A model generated the notes under the pieces. The model did not search any database. It was not told the origin of the DNA and worked only from the letters and a program-made list of their open reading frames with translations. The position numbers were made by a program, and so were the translations under genes. Below, one piece after another: positions 24,243 through 32,810 of a stretch of 64,000 nt of DNA. Source of the stretch: Immundisolibacterales bacterium (GTDB lineage: Bacteria; Pseudomonadota; Gammaproteobacteria; HK1); the NCBI GenBank assembly GCA_026712715.1, contig JAPOPW010000055.1:1-64000 (forward strand). The letters are read 5' to 3'. Numbering within the stretch: position 1 is the stretch's first letter; each line of letters opens with the position of its first letter.

Positions 24243-25736
24243 ATGTTCGAGATGAAACGAACCCTGGCCTTGGCCACCGTCGGCGCCGCGGCCCTCGGCG
24301 CGGCCGCGTTCGCGCCCGTCGCCGGCGCCGAAATGAAGCACGAAGGCGTCACCGTCAACATCCTGACCCGACCGGGGCCCGTTATCGCCGGCCGCCTCGA
24401 GGAGCGGGGCGAAGAGTTCAAGGCGGCGACCGGCGCGACCATCAAGGTCGCGACCGTCCCGTTCGCCGACCTCTTCCAGAAGCTGCTGACCGACTGGTCG
24501 ACCGGCACGAACTCGATCGACGTCGGGGTGTTCGCCTCCGGGTGGGCGGTCGAGCTCGCGGACAGCGGCCTCCTCGCCGACTTGAGCGACTTCGTGGCGA
24601 ACGACCCGGGCATCCAGTTCGACGACATCGCGCCCTACTTCCGGGAGTTCAACCAGAAGATCGACGGCAAGACCTACCTCATCACCGTCGACGGCGACTT
24701 CCACATGCTGTACTACCGGACCGACGTGCTGGAGAAGAACGGCCTCGAGCCGCCGGACACCTGGGACGAGTACCTCGAGGTGGCGGCCGCCGTGCACGGT
24801 CAGGACATGAACGGCGACGGCGAGGGCGACTACGGCTCGTGCCTGTTCAAGAAGCGCAACGCGCAGAGCTTCTGGCTGAGCCTGTCCGTCGCCGGGGCGT
24901 TCCTCCAGACCCAGGGCACGGGCCAGGGCATCTTCTTCGACACCGAGACGATGGAGCCGCTGGTCAGGAACGAAGGCTTCGCCGAAGCGCTCCGGATCCT
25001 CAAGGCGACCGGACAGTACGGCCCGCCCGACGAGCTCAACCTCGACGTGACGGACACCCGGCCCATCGTGCTCTCCGGGCGCTGCGCCCTCCTCCTCGAA
25101 TGGGGTGACATCGGCCCGCTCTCCATCGACGAGGAACAGTCGAAGATCAAGGGTCTCGTCGCCTCCAAGATCCTGCCGGGCTCGACCCGGGTGGTGGACC
25201 GGGCGACCGGGAAGCTCGTCGACTGCACGCCGGAGCTCTGCCCGCACGCGATCGACGGCGTCAACCACACCCCGTTCGCCGCGTTCGGCGGCTGGTCGGG
25301 AGCGGTCAACGCCAAGGCCGACTCGAAGGTCATCGCAGCCGCGTACGACTTCCTGTCCTACATGAACTCGCCGGAGCAGTCCAACTACGACGTGACCCTG
25401 GGCTGGACGGGCTACGACCCGTACCGGATCTCGCAGTTCGAGAACGTCCAGCTATGGGTCGACCAGGGCTTCTCGAAGGAAGGGGCGGAGAACTACCTCG
25501 GGGCCATCGCGCAGAGCCTCAACAGCCCGAACATGGCCTCCGACCTTCGCATCCCGGGCACCCAGCAGTACGAGGGCATCTGCCTCGACCGCGAGGTCGC
25601 CCGCTTCCTCGCCGACGAGATCTCGGTCGAGGAGACGATGGACAACATCTACGAGTGCTGGGAGGAGGTCACCGAGGACTTCGGCCGCGAGCGTCAGGCG
25701 GCGCTGTACCGCTCGTCCCTCGGTATCACAAACTAG
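24243..25736 (+). CDS. Extracellular solute-binding protein of a MalE-type sugar ABC importer
   Basis: A 497-residue family 1 binding protein. The signal peptide MKRTLALATVGAAALGAAAFAPVAGA is followed by KHEGVTVNILTRPGPVIAGRLEERGEEFKAATGATI. FHMLYYRTDVLEKNGLEPPDTWDEYLE is the conserved hinge motif of carbohydrate binders. Aromatics around WGDIGPLSIDEEQ and FAAFGGWSGAVN fit a sugar site. The cysteines in CTPELC may form a disulfide. At about 470 mature residues it is longer than MalE, as in the subgroup of importers that also have enlarged permeases. It heads a four-gene transporter operon. The ligand is unidentified. Confidence 0.88.
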   Translation: MFEMKRTLALATVGAAALGAAAFAPVAGAEMKHEGVTVNILTRPGPVIAGRLEERGEEFKAATGATIKVATVPFADLFQKLLTDWSTGTNSIDVGVFASGWAVELADSGLLADLSDFVANDPGIQFDDIAPYFREFNQKIDGKTYLITVDGDFHMLYYRTDVLEKNGLEPPDTWDEYLEVAAAVHGQDMNGDGEGDYGSCLFKKRNAQSFWLSLSVAGAFLQTQGTGQGIFFDTETMEPLVRNEGFAEALRILKATGQYGPPDELNLDVTDTRPIVLSGRCALLLEWGDIGPLSIDEEQSKIKGLVASKILPGSTRVVDRATGKLVDCTPELCPHAIDGVNHTPFAAFGGWSGAVNAKADSKVIAAAYDFLSYMNSPEQSNYDVTLGWTGYDPYRISQFENVQLWVDQGFSKEGAENYLGAIAQSLNSPNMASDLRIPGTQQYEGICLDREVARFLADEISVEETMDNIYECWEEVTEDFGRERQAALYRSSLGITN

Positions 25737-25786
25737 CGCAGGACCCGTCCCACCACGAGCGAGAGCGAGACCGAGCCAGGTAAATC

Positions 25787-26977
25787 GTGGCAACACGGGA
25801 CGGCACGATCGGCGGGCGGCGGCCGGGCGAGGACCCGGCCGCCGCCGTCGTCACCACGGCGGCGCTGCGCAGCGGCCGCCTGGCGGAGTGGTTCGATCGC
25901 CAGGCCCGCACCCTCTTCATCATGCCCGCCGTGGTCATGATCCTCATCTTCTCGATCTTTCCCCTCATCGCGACGTTCATCCTCTCATTGTCGCGAGTGC
26001 GGCTTCGCGGCGGCGGCTACACGATGCGGTACGTCGGCGCGCGCAACTACGAAAAGCAGATCTTCGGCTCCGAGCAGTGGCACTTTCTCGGCACGTTCGA
26101 GGAGGTGAGCGTGCTCGGATGGGTCGTGACCGCCGCGGGGGCGGGGCTCCTCGCCTGGTGGCTCGTCAAGTACTTGCGGGGACGGAGCGGGCGAGTCAGC
26201 GTGGTGGGGACGATCGGCCGGCTCATCACCGCGAGCGTCCTCTTCGGCTTGACGTTCATGTTCGCCGCGACCCTGTTCAGCGGCACGCGGCTCGGCACCC
26301 TCGGGGTGACCCTTTTCTACGTCGTGGTCGGCTGCGGCATCCAGTTCCTAATCGGCCTCGGGCTCGCCGTCCTTTGCGCGCAGCCCATCCGCGGGCGGAC
26401 CTTCTTCCGCGTCGTCTTCTTCCTTCCGATGATGGTGACCCCGATCGGCATCGGCTTCACGTTCCGCATGATGGCCGACACCGGCAAGGGCCCGTTCGCG
26501 CCGATCTGGCAGTGGATCGGCCTCGGCGACTTCGCGTGGGCGGTGAACCCCTGGACGGCGCGGGCGTTCATCATCGTGGGCGACTCCTGGCAGTGGATCC
26601 CCTTCATCTTCGTGGTCCTGCTCGCGGCGCTCGAGAACGTGCCGCGCGACCTCGTCGAGGCTGGCCACGTGGACGGGGCAGGGGGCTGGCAGATCTTCCG
26701 CGAGATCACCTGGCCGCAGATCGTGCCGGTGGCGGCCACCGTCATGCTGATCCGGGTCATCGAGGGGTTCAAGCTCGTCGACCTGCCGAACATGATGACC
26801 GGGGGCGGACCCGGGATCGCGACCGAATCGATGACCCTGCACTCCTTCTTCGCCTGGCGGGCGCTCGACCCGGCGCAGTCGGCCGCGATCTCGTACCTGC
26901 TGCTCTTCGTGACGGTGGTCCTTTGCGTCTCCTACTTCATGCTGGTGGTCCGAAAGCGGGCCGCGGTGCACGGATGA
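25787..26977 (+). CDS. Sugar ABC importer permease, MalF/UgpA-like
   Basis: A 396-residue permease from a GTG start 50 bp after the binding-protein gene. The first helix is FIMPAVVMILIFSIFPLIATFILSLS, and the coupling loop (EAA-like) is LVEAGHVDGAGGWQIFREITWPQI. Between helix 1 and the core it carries an extra hydrophobic insert (VLGWVVTAAGAGLLAWWLV and ITASVLFGLTFMFAATLFSG), giving two helices more than MalF-type relatives normally have in this place. It pairs with the next gene to form the channel. Confidence 0.87.
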   Translation: MATRDGTIGGRRPGEDPAAAVVTTAALRSGRLAEWFDRQARTLFIMPAVVMILIFSIFPLIATFILSLSRVRLRGGGYTMRYVGARNYEKQIFGSEQWHFLGTFEEVSVLGWVVTAAGAGLLAWWLVKYLRGRSGRVSVVGTIGRLITASVLFGLTFMFAATLFSGTRLGTLGVTLFYVVVGCGIQFLIGLGLAVLCAQPIRGRTFFRVVFFLPMMVTPIGIGFTFRMMADTGKGPFAPIWQWIGLGDFAWAVNPWTARAFIIVGDSWQWIPFIFVVLLAALENVPRDLVEAGHVDGAGGWQIFREITWPQIVPVAATVMLIRVIEGFKLVDLPNMMTGGGPGIATESMTLHSFFAWRALDPAQSAAISYLLLFVTVVLCVSYFMLVVRKRAAVHG

Positions 26978-27016
26978 GGACGAAGCGATGTTCGGAAAGT
27001 CGAGGGTTTGACGAGA

Positions 27017-28120
27017 ATGGCTGAGATTCCGGCCCCGACGCCGGCCCCACTTCCGGCAAGGGCGCGCGCGCGCGGCTTGCGGCGCTGGTTCGAGCCGGCC
27101 CGCATCGGCCAGATGTCCCGGGGCGGCAGCATCGTCGTCTACGGGCTGCTCGTGCTCTGGTCGGCGTTCGTGCTGTTCCCGTTCTACTGGCTCGCGATCA
27201 CGTCGCTCAAGCTCCCGGTCGACGTCTTCGACGGGCCGTCCTTCCTCCCCTGGGTCGACTTCACTCCGAACCTCCACGCGTGGGCGGACCTCCTCGACTT
27301 CAGCGCGAAGTCGCCCCTCGCGGAGACGCTCACGCCGTACCGCAATTCCGTCATCATCGCCTTCTGCTCGACCGCGCTCTGCGTGCTGATCGGAGCCATG
27401 GCGGCGTACGCCCTCGCGCGGATCGAGTACAAGCCCCGATTAGGCAACATCCTCGTCTTCGTCGTCCTCATGGTCGTGACGGCGGTCGCGGTCGGCGTCT
27501 ACGGCGTGGACCTCTGGATCGCGGCGGCGGTCGGGGGAGCCCTCTTCGTGCTGCTCGCCCGATCGGTCGGCCGCTACTTCAAGCGCAGCGTCGGCAACGC
27601 GGACATCCTGTTCTGGATGATCTCCCAGCGCATCCTGCCGCCGGTGGTCGCGGTGGTGCCGATCTACATGATGTTCCAGAAGGTGGGGATGCTCGACACC
27701 CACCTCGCGATCATCCTCACCTACACCGTCGTCAACCTTCCCATAGTGGTGTGGCTGATGCACGACTTCTTCGCCTCGATCCCCATCGACCTCGAGGAGA
27801 GCGCACAGCTCGACGGCGCCTCGCGGCTGATGACGTTCTTCGAGATCGTGGTTCCGCTCGCGCGGGCGGGGCTCGCGGCCACCACCCTGCTGGTGCTGAT
27901 CCTCTCCTGGAACGAGTACCTGGTCGCCCTCTTCCTCTCGACCACCCAGGCGCAGACCCTGCCGATCCTCGTCGCAGGGATGAACGGCGGCGAGAAGGGC
28001 ATCCTTTGGTGGACGATGGCGGTGGTCATCATCATCATGATCATCCCCGTGATCGCGATGGCGCTCCTGTTGCAGCGCTTCATCTCGAAGGGGATCCTGC
28101 TCGGAGCGGTAAAGGGATGA
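27017..28120 (+). CDS. Sugar ABC importer permease, MalG/UgpE-like
   Basis: A 367-residue permease with the MalG features PFYWLAITSLKLPVDVFDGP, the coupling loop LEESAQLDGASRLMTFFEIVVPLARAG and a C-terminal [20 protein letters not shown]. As in its partner, an extra two-helix hydrophobic insert (ILVFVVLMVVTAVAVGVYG and DLWIAAAVGGALFVLLA) splits the region where MalG has one helix. The ATG 27017 is chosen; a TTG three codons earlier is possible. The ATGA overlap with the ATPase gene implies coupling. Confidence 0.87.
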   Translation: MAEIPAPTPAPLPARARARGLRRWFEPARIGQMSRGGSIVVYGLLVLWSAFVLFPFYWLAITSLKLPVDVFDGPSFLPWVDFTPNLHAWADLLDFSAKSPLAETLTPYRNSVIIAFCSTALCVLIGAMAAYALARIEYKPRLGNILVFVVLMVVTAVAVGVYGVDLWIAAAVGGALFVLLARSVGRYFKRSVGNADILFWMISQRILPPVVAVVPIYMMFQKVGMLDTHLAIILTYTVVNLPIVVWLMHDFFASIPIDLEESAQLDGASRLMTFFEIVVPLARAGLAATTLLVLILSWNEYLVALFLSTTQAQTLPILVAGMNGGEKGILWWTMAVVIIIMIIPVIAMALLLQRFISKGILLGAVKG

Positions 28121-29277
28121 GCGAGGCCGGAACGATGGCGGACGACGGGGCGGCGATCGGCGGCGGGCGGGCGCACTCGCGCGCGCGGCGGCTGTCGATC
28201 GAGGGGCTGAACAAGTGGTTCGGCTCGAATCACGTCGTCAAGGACCTCAGCATCTCCGTCGAGCCGAGCGAGTTCCTGGTGCTGCTCGGCCCGTCCGGAT
28301 GCGGGAAGACGACCGCGCTGCGAATCATCGCGGGGCTCGAGCAGGCGGATTCCGGGCAGGTGCTCCTCGGCGACACCGACGTGACGAACGAGCTGCCGAA
28401 GTACCGCGACATCGCGATGGTGTTCCAGTCCTACGCGCTCTATCCCCACAAGACGGTCGCCGAGAACATCGGCTTCCCGCTCAAGGTGCGGGGGCTCAAG
28501 CCGGACGAGCGGGCGGAGGCGGTGCGCGATGCGGCCGCCCAGGTCCACATGGAAGAGCTTCTCGAGCGCTACCCGCGCCAGCTCTCCGGGGGGCAGCGCC
28601 AGCGGGTGGCCCTTGCGCGCGCGATCGTTCGCCGCCCCTCCGCGTTCCTGATGGACGAGCCGCTCTCGAACCTCGACGCGAAGCTGCGCGGCTACATGCG
28701 CGCGGAGCTCAAGCACATGCAGCACGAGCTCGGGGTCACCACGGTCTACGTGACCCACGACCAGGTCGAGGCGATGACCCTCGCGCACCGGGTCGCGATC
28801 ATGGACGAGGGGGCGCTTCAGCAGATAGGCACCCCGCGCGAGGTGTACGACAATCCCGCAAACCTCTTCGTGGCCGGCTTCATGGGCTCGCCGCCGATGA
28901 ACTTCATCCGCGGGAGCATCGAGAACGGCCGCTTCGAGAGCGGCGGCGGGGTCGGCGTCCCGCTCGAGGGGGAGGGTGTCGGGGGCGGAACGGCGGCGGT
29001 GATGGGCTTCCGGCCGGAGGACGCCGAGGTCGCCGACCCGGGCACCGGACTCTTCGACACGACCGTGTACGCGGCCGAGCTGACCGGCGACGTGACCCTG
29101 GTCACGGTGGCTCTCGGCGGCGACACGAGCCTCGCGATCAAGATGCCGAAGGAGTACGACGTCGACTTCGACCGCAACGTGGCGGTCCGATTCCCGCTCG
29201 AGCGGGGCTTTCTCTTCGACGCGGCGTCGGGCGAGCGCCTGTCCGCCCGCTTCGCCGTCCCGCCGGGCGCCGCCTGA
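28117..29277 (+). CDS. Sugar ABC importer ATPase, MalK/UgpC-like
   Basis: A 386-residue ATPase with Walker [14 protein letters not shown] loop [10 protein letters not shown], signature [14 protein letters not shown], Walker [16 protein letters not shown] and switch His in [12 protein letters not shown]-terminal OB-like regulatory domain ([10 protein letters not shown]...) follows, as in MalK. It powers the two permeases encoded upstream. An N-terminal 25-residue Gly/Ala/Arg-rich leader is additional. The start ATG overlaps the permease stop by 4 nt; the ORF start at 27280 is a shadow. Confidence 0.9.
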   Translation: MSEAGTMADDGAAIGGGRAHSRARRLSIEGLNKWFGSNHVVKDLSISVEPSEFLVLLGPSGCGKTTALRIIAGLEQADSGQVLLGDTDVTNELPKYRDIAMVFQSYALYPHKTVAENIGFPLKVRGLKPDERAEAVRDAAAQVHMEELLERYPRQLSGGQRQRVALARAIVRRPSAFLMDEPLSNLDAKLRGYMRAELKHMQHELGVTTVYVTHDQVEAMTLAHRVAIMDEGALQQIGTPREVYDNPANLFVAGFMGSPPMNFIRGSIENGRFESGGGVGVPLEGEGVGGGTAAVMGFRPEDAEVADPGTGLFDTTVYAAELTGDVTLVTVALGGDTSLAIKMPKEYDVDFDRNVAVRFPLERGFLFDAASGERLSARFAVPPGAA

Positions 29278-29283
29278 GGAACG

Positions 29284-29547
29284 GATTCCGCGTCCGCGCG
29301 CCGGTTCGGCGACAAGACCGCGCTCGTGGCCGGCGGCCCGCAGCCGGACGAGATGAAGGACGAGATCGCCAAGGCCTACGTGGTGCCGAAGCCGGGGGAG
29401 GAGGCGGACGAGGAGAGCATCGTCGCCCATTGCCGCGAGCACCTGGCCGCCTACAAGGTCCCGCGCGCGATCCAGTTCGTGGACGACGTGCCGGGGACCA
29501 GCACCGGCAAGATCATGCGCCGCGAGCTGAAGACCCTCGACGCCTGA
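29284..29547 (+). pseudogene. Collapsed acyl-CoA ligase: N- and C-terminal scraps joined in frame
   Basis: The frame reads SARRFGDKTALVAGG, the opening of an AMP-forming fatty-acid-CoA ligase, then immediately PDEMKDEIAKAYVVPKPGEE and HLAAYKVPRAIQFVDDVPGT, ending GTSTGKIMRRELKTLDA, the C-terminal lid with its catalytic Lys. The roughly 400 residues holding the P-loop, adenylate site and hinge are missing without a frame change. There is no start codon for the N-terminal scrap and no credible RBS. It is a relic between the importer operon and the proline-racemase-like gene. Confidence 0.72.
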
Positions 29548-29682
29548 GCCCGCTGCGACTTTGCGCCGAGGACCAGGACGCCGGCGGGCAGGCGGCGACC
29601 GCGGCAGCGGCCGCGTCCCCGCCCACGCGCCGCTGCCTCGTGAGCGGGGCCCCGGAGGGATGTCTCACCGAGATCGCAAACG

Positions 29683-30714
29683 ATGCGCGCGAGTCACGTC
29701 ATCCATGTAGTGAGCTGCCACGCCGAGGGCGAGGTGGGGGACGTGATTGTCGGCGGGGTCGCGCCGCCGCCCGGCGCGACGCTCTGGGAGCAGAGCCGCT
29801 TCATCGCGACCGACGGCTGGCTCCGCGACGTGGTTCTCAACGAGCCGCGGGGCGGCGTCTTCCGCCACGTGAACCTGCTCGTCCCGGCGGTGAACCCGGC
29901 CGCGTGCATGGGTTTCGTGATCATGGAGCCCGCCGACACCCCGCCCATGTCCGGCTCCAACAGCCTGTGCGTGGCGACCGTGCTGCTCGAGACGGGGATC
30001 GTTCCGATGACGGAGCCCGAGACGCGGATCGTGCTCGAGGCGCCGGGCGGGATCATCGAGGCGGCCGCCACCTGCCGCGAAGGAAAGGTCGAGAAGGTCA
30101 GGATCCGGAACGTCCCGTCCTTCGCGGACCGCCTGGGCGCACCGATCGAGGTGGAAGGTCTCGGCACCCTCGAGGTGGATACCGCCTACGGCGGAGACAG
30201 CTTCGTCATCGTGGACGCCCCCACCCTCGGCTTCGCGCTCGCCCCCGACGAAGCGCGCGACCTCGCCATGACCGGCGTTCGCATCACCCGTGCCGCGAAC
30301 GAGCAGCTCGGCTTCCGCCACCCCGAGCAGCCGGAGTGGGCGCACATCTCCTTTTGCCAGTTCGCGGCGCCGCTCGAGTACCGGGACGGACTCGCCCACG
30401 GTCGGAACGCGGTCGCGATCCGGCCGGGCAAGATCGACCGATCGCCCTGCGGCACCGGCTGCTCCGCGCGGCTCGCGGTGCTGCACGCACGGGGGGTGCT
30501 CGCCGCCGGCGACCCCTTCATCGGGGTCTCGCCGATCGACTCGCGCTTCGAGTGCCGGATCGAGAGCGAGGCGACGGTCGGCGACCACCCTGCCGTCGTG
30601 CCCTCGCTCGCGGGGCGCGCGTGGCTGACGGGAACGCATCAGCACACCGTCGACCCGTCCGATCCCTGGCCGCGCGGCTACCGCCTGAGCGACACCTGGC
30701 CCCGGTACTCGTGA
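29683..30714 (+). CDS. Proline racemase superfamily protein, probable trans-3-hydroxy-L-proline dehydratase
   Basis: A 343-residue proline-racemase-fold enzyme. In racemases and 4-hydroxyproline epimerases both acid/base residues are Cys. Here the first site reads [11 protein letters not shown] (Ser90) and the second [11 protein letters not shown] (Cys about 256). A Ser or Thr at the first site with Cys at the second is characteristic of trans-3-hydroxy-L-proline dehydratases, which eliminate water to give delta-1-pyrroline-2-carboxylate, so this is the favoured activity. [10 protein letters not shown] at the N terminus and the length fit the family. No hydroxyproline pathway partner is adjacent. 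Confidence 0.78.
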   Translation: MRASHVIHVVSCHAEGEVGDVIVGGVAPPPGATLWEQSRFIATDGWLRDVVLNEPRGGVFRHVNLLVPAVNPAACMGFVIMEPADTPPMSGSNSLCVATVLLETGIVPMTEPETRIVLEAPGGIIEAAATCREGKVEKVRIRNVPSFADRLGAPIEVEGLGTLEVDTAYGGDSFVIVDAPTLGFALAPDEARDLAMTGVRITRAANEQLGFRHPEQPEWAHISFCQFAAPLEYRDGLAHGRNAVAIRPGKIDRSPCGTGCSARLAVLHARGVLAAGDPFIGVSPIDSRFECRIESEATVGDHPAVVPSLAGRAWLTGTHQHTVDPSDPWPRGYRLSDTWPRYS

Positions 30715-30884
30715 GCGAAGTTCGGGCCGGATAGCGCCCCCGCTTCCGGACCTCCTGCGGGCGGGCGCACTTCCGTGCGCCCCCTGCCCGAACCCGACCG
30801 GGAGCCCCCCGGCGACGCGGCGCGCGGCCGTCTTCCCTCGGGCGCGGGAACGCCTCCGGACGTTTCCCGCAACCCGCAGGCGAG

Positions 30885-32546
30885 TCAGAACAGGCTGCCG
30901 TCCATCGTCAGGGGACACCAGCGCGCGATCTTGAGGAAGCGGATGAGGGCCCGATCCGCCTCGCGGGTGCCGATGCGCTCCAGCGCCTCGACCGCGTAGC
31001 CCATGGTGTAGCGGTTCCCGTCCCGGAGCGCCTCGACGAGCGCGCCGGTCGCGGGGGCGGCGGCCGGACCGAGGCGTGCGAGGGCGAACGAGGCGTTGAA
31101 CCGCACCTCGTCGTCCTTGTCGAAGAGCGCGCCGGCGAGGGCCTCGGCAGCCGCCGGCGTGCCCTTCTTGAGGCCGAGCCCTTCGACCGCATTCAGGCGA
31201 ACGGCCGGGTCCTCGTCGCGGCATCCGTCGACCAGGGCGTCGATGACCTCCGGGGCATCGGTATCGAGCTCGCCGAGGGCGAAGAGGGCGTACTTTCGAA
31301 CCCGCGGACCGCCTTCGCGGGCGCCTTCGAGGATGCCTGGCAGGGCGGGCAGCCCGGCCGCGACCAGGCCGTGCGCGGCGTTTCGCGCCACCATCTCGAG
31401 CTCGCTCTTCTGGCCTTCGTCGATGAAGCAGCGGGCGTCGTCGACGTTTTCACCATCGTCCGCGCGCAGGGCCGCGACGAGCGGCGCGACCCCCGCCTCG
31501 CCGACATGGGCGAGCGCATACGCCGCGTTGAGGCCGACGGCCTCGTTCTCGTCGCCCAGCAGCTCGACGAGGGACGCGGCCGCAGGCGCCGCGCGGGAGC
31601 CTAGGCGCGCGATGGCGGCGACCGCCTCGGCCCGTGCGTGATGGTCCACGCCACCCGTGCGGTCCAGCGCGGCCTCGAGGGCGTCTTCCAGACTCACACC
31701 GGAGTCCGGTGTGAGGGCCGGAAGCGGTCGCCCGCCGAGCCAGTGCCAGGTGGAGCGCCACACCGGCTCCATCCGGTAGGCCGGAAGCTCGGACGGGTTG
31801 CGCCACCTGGCGCCCGCGCTATCCCAGGTGACGCCCTCGGGGCGACGCATCCGCATGAACTCGAACTTCACCATGAACCGCTTGAGGTCCGTGAAGTTCT
31901 TCATTTTCCGGTGCCAGATGTCGTAGTGGATCATCACGCACCCCCCGCCCTTGCCTCGCGTATGGCTACCGAGCTGGTCGATGTCCGCGAGCTTCTGGGC
32001 GATGTACTGGCTGCCCGGGATGACCCCGGTCGGGCCGATGCGTTCGTAGATGTCCTGGGGGTAGTACATGATCATCACCCACCACGGGTGATGGTTGTGG
32101 ACCTTGCGCTTGTACCCCCAGTAGCTGTCGTGGTGCCAGACCTGCTGGTCGCTCCCCGGCGGGTTGTCGTGCAGCACCCGGTGGGGGTGCATCATGTAGT
32201 CCTCGCCGAGCACGCTCGTGAGGGCGCCCTTGATCACGGGGTCGTCGAACACGAGCTGCAGCTCCGGCACCACCGGGAGGAGGTTGTTGCCGGGGTTGTG
32301 GTCGTTGTCGTCCCCGATGAGCTCGACGAAGCGGTCGAACATCTCGCGGTGAAACTGCGCGGGGAGCTCGGGCTGCAGCGCGAGATGGCCGTTCGCGAGA
32401 AACGATCGCACCTGCTCGTCGGAGAGAAGCTTCGGGGCGGTGTCGCGCAGCAGGCTCGGTCGCTGCTCCAGGGTCGTGACGCCCTGCGCATGGTCGAATT
32501 GCCGCTGGTACTTCCAGACCGGCGCATTCGCCGCGGCGATTTCCAT
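30885..32546 (-). CDS. PhyH-type Fe/2-oxoglutarate dioxygenase fused to HEAT repeats
   Basis: A 553-residue protein in two parts. Residues 1 to about 270 form a phytanoyl-CoA-dioxygenase-like domain: LLSDEQVRSFLANGHLAL start, HxD iron site in QQVWHHDSYWGYK, a second His in GGGCVMIHYDIWH, and the 2-oxoglutarate Arg candidate in DLKRFMVKFEFMR. Residues from about 300 to the end are five or more HEAT/PBS-lyase-type helical repeats (EAVAAIARLGSRAAPAAASL, EDPAVRLNAVEGLGLKKG, KDDEVRFNASFALARLGP). The repeats probably bind a protein partner or large substrate. The start at 32546 has a strong AAGGAGG; the ORF's 28 extra codons are dropped. The gene stands alone on this strand. Confidence 0.82.
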   Translation of the reverse strand: MEIAAANAPVWKYQRQFDHAQGVTTLEQRPSLLRDTAPKLLSDEQVRSFLANGHLALQPELPAQFHREMFDRFVELIGDDNDHNPGNNLLPVVPELQLVFDDPVIKGALTSVLGEDYMMHPHRVLHDNPPGSDQQVWHHDSYWGYKRKVHNHHPWWVMIMYYPQDIYERIGPTGVIPGSQYIAQKLADIDQLGSHTRGKGGGCVMIHYDIWHRKMKNFTDLKRFMVKFEFMRMRRPEGVTWDSAGARWRNPSELPAYRMEPVWRSTWHWLGGRPLPALTPDSGVSLEDALEAALDRTGGVDHHARAEAVAAIARLGSRAAPAAASLVELLGDENEAVGLNAAYALAHVGEAGVAPLVAALRADDGENVDDARCFIDEGQKSELEMVARNAAHGLVAAGLPALPGILEGAREGGPRVRKYALFALGELDTDAPEVIDALVDGCRDEDPAVRLNAVEGLGLKKGTPAAAEALAGALFDKDDEVRFNASFALARLGPAAAPATGALVEALRDGNRYTMGYAVEALERIGTREADRALIRFLKIARWCPLTMDGSLF

Positions 32547-32810
32547 CGTGCTACCTCCTTCGTTCGTCTCGCCATTCCGGGCGGCAGGGGTCGGCCGCGC
32601 GGGAAACCGGCCGGCCACCGACGGCGGCACCGCCGGACCGTGCGCTCCGGGAGCGGAGAGGATAGGTACTTCGATTGTTCGGGTCGAGGGCGATCGCGCC
32701 CGGATTTCCGGTCCTGCACCGACCTGCGGCGGGCCTCGCCGCGGCGCTCCGCACCGGGGTGCGCCGGCGGCGGGCAGGACGACGGGAGGCCGCCGGCGCG
32801 CGGCGGAATG

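Noticed and set aside
22794-25268. 824-residue minus-strand ORF
   Set aside because: Antisense shadow of the LLM and binding-protein genes; no domains visible.
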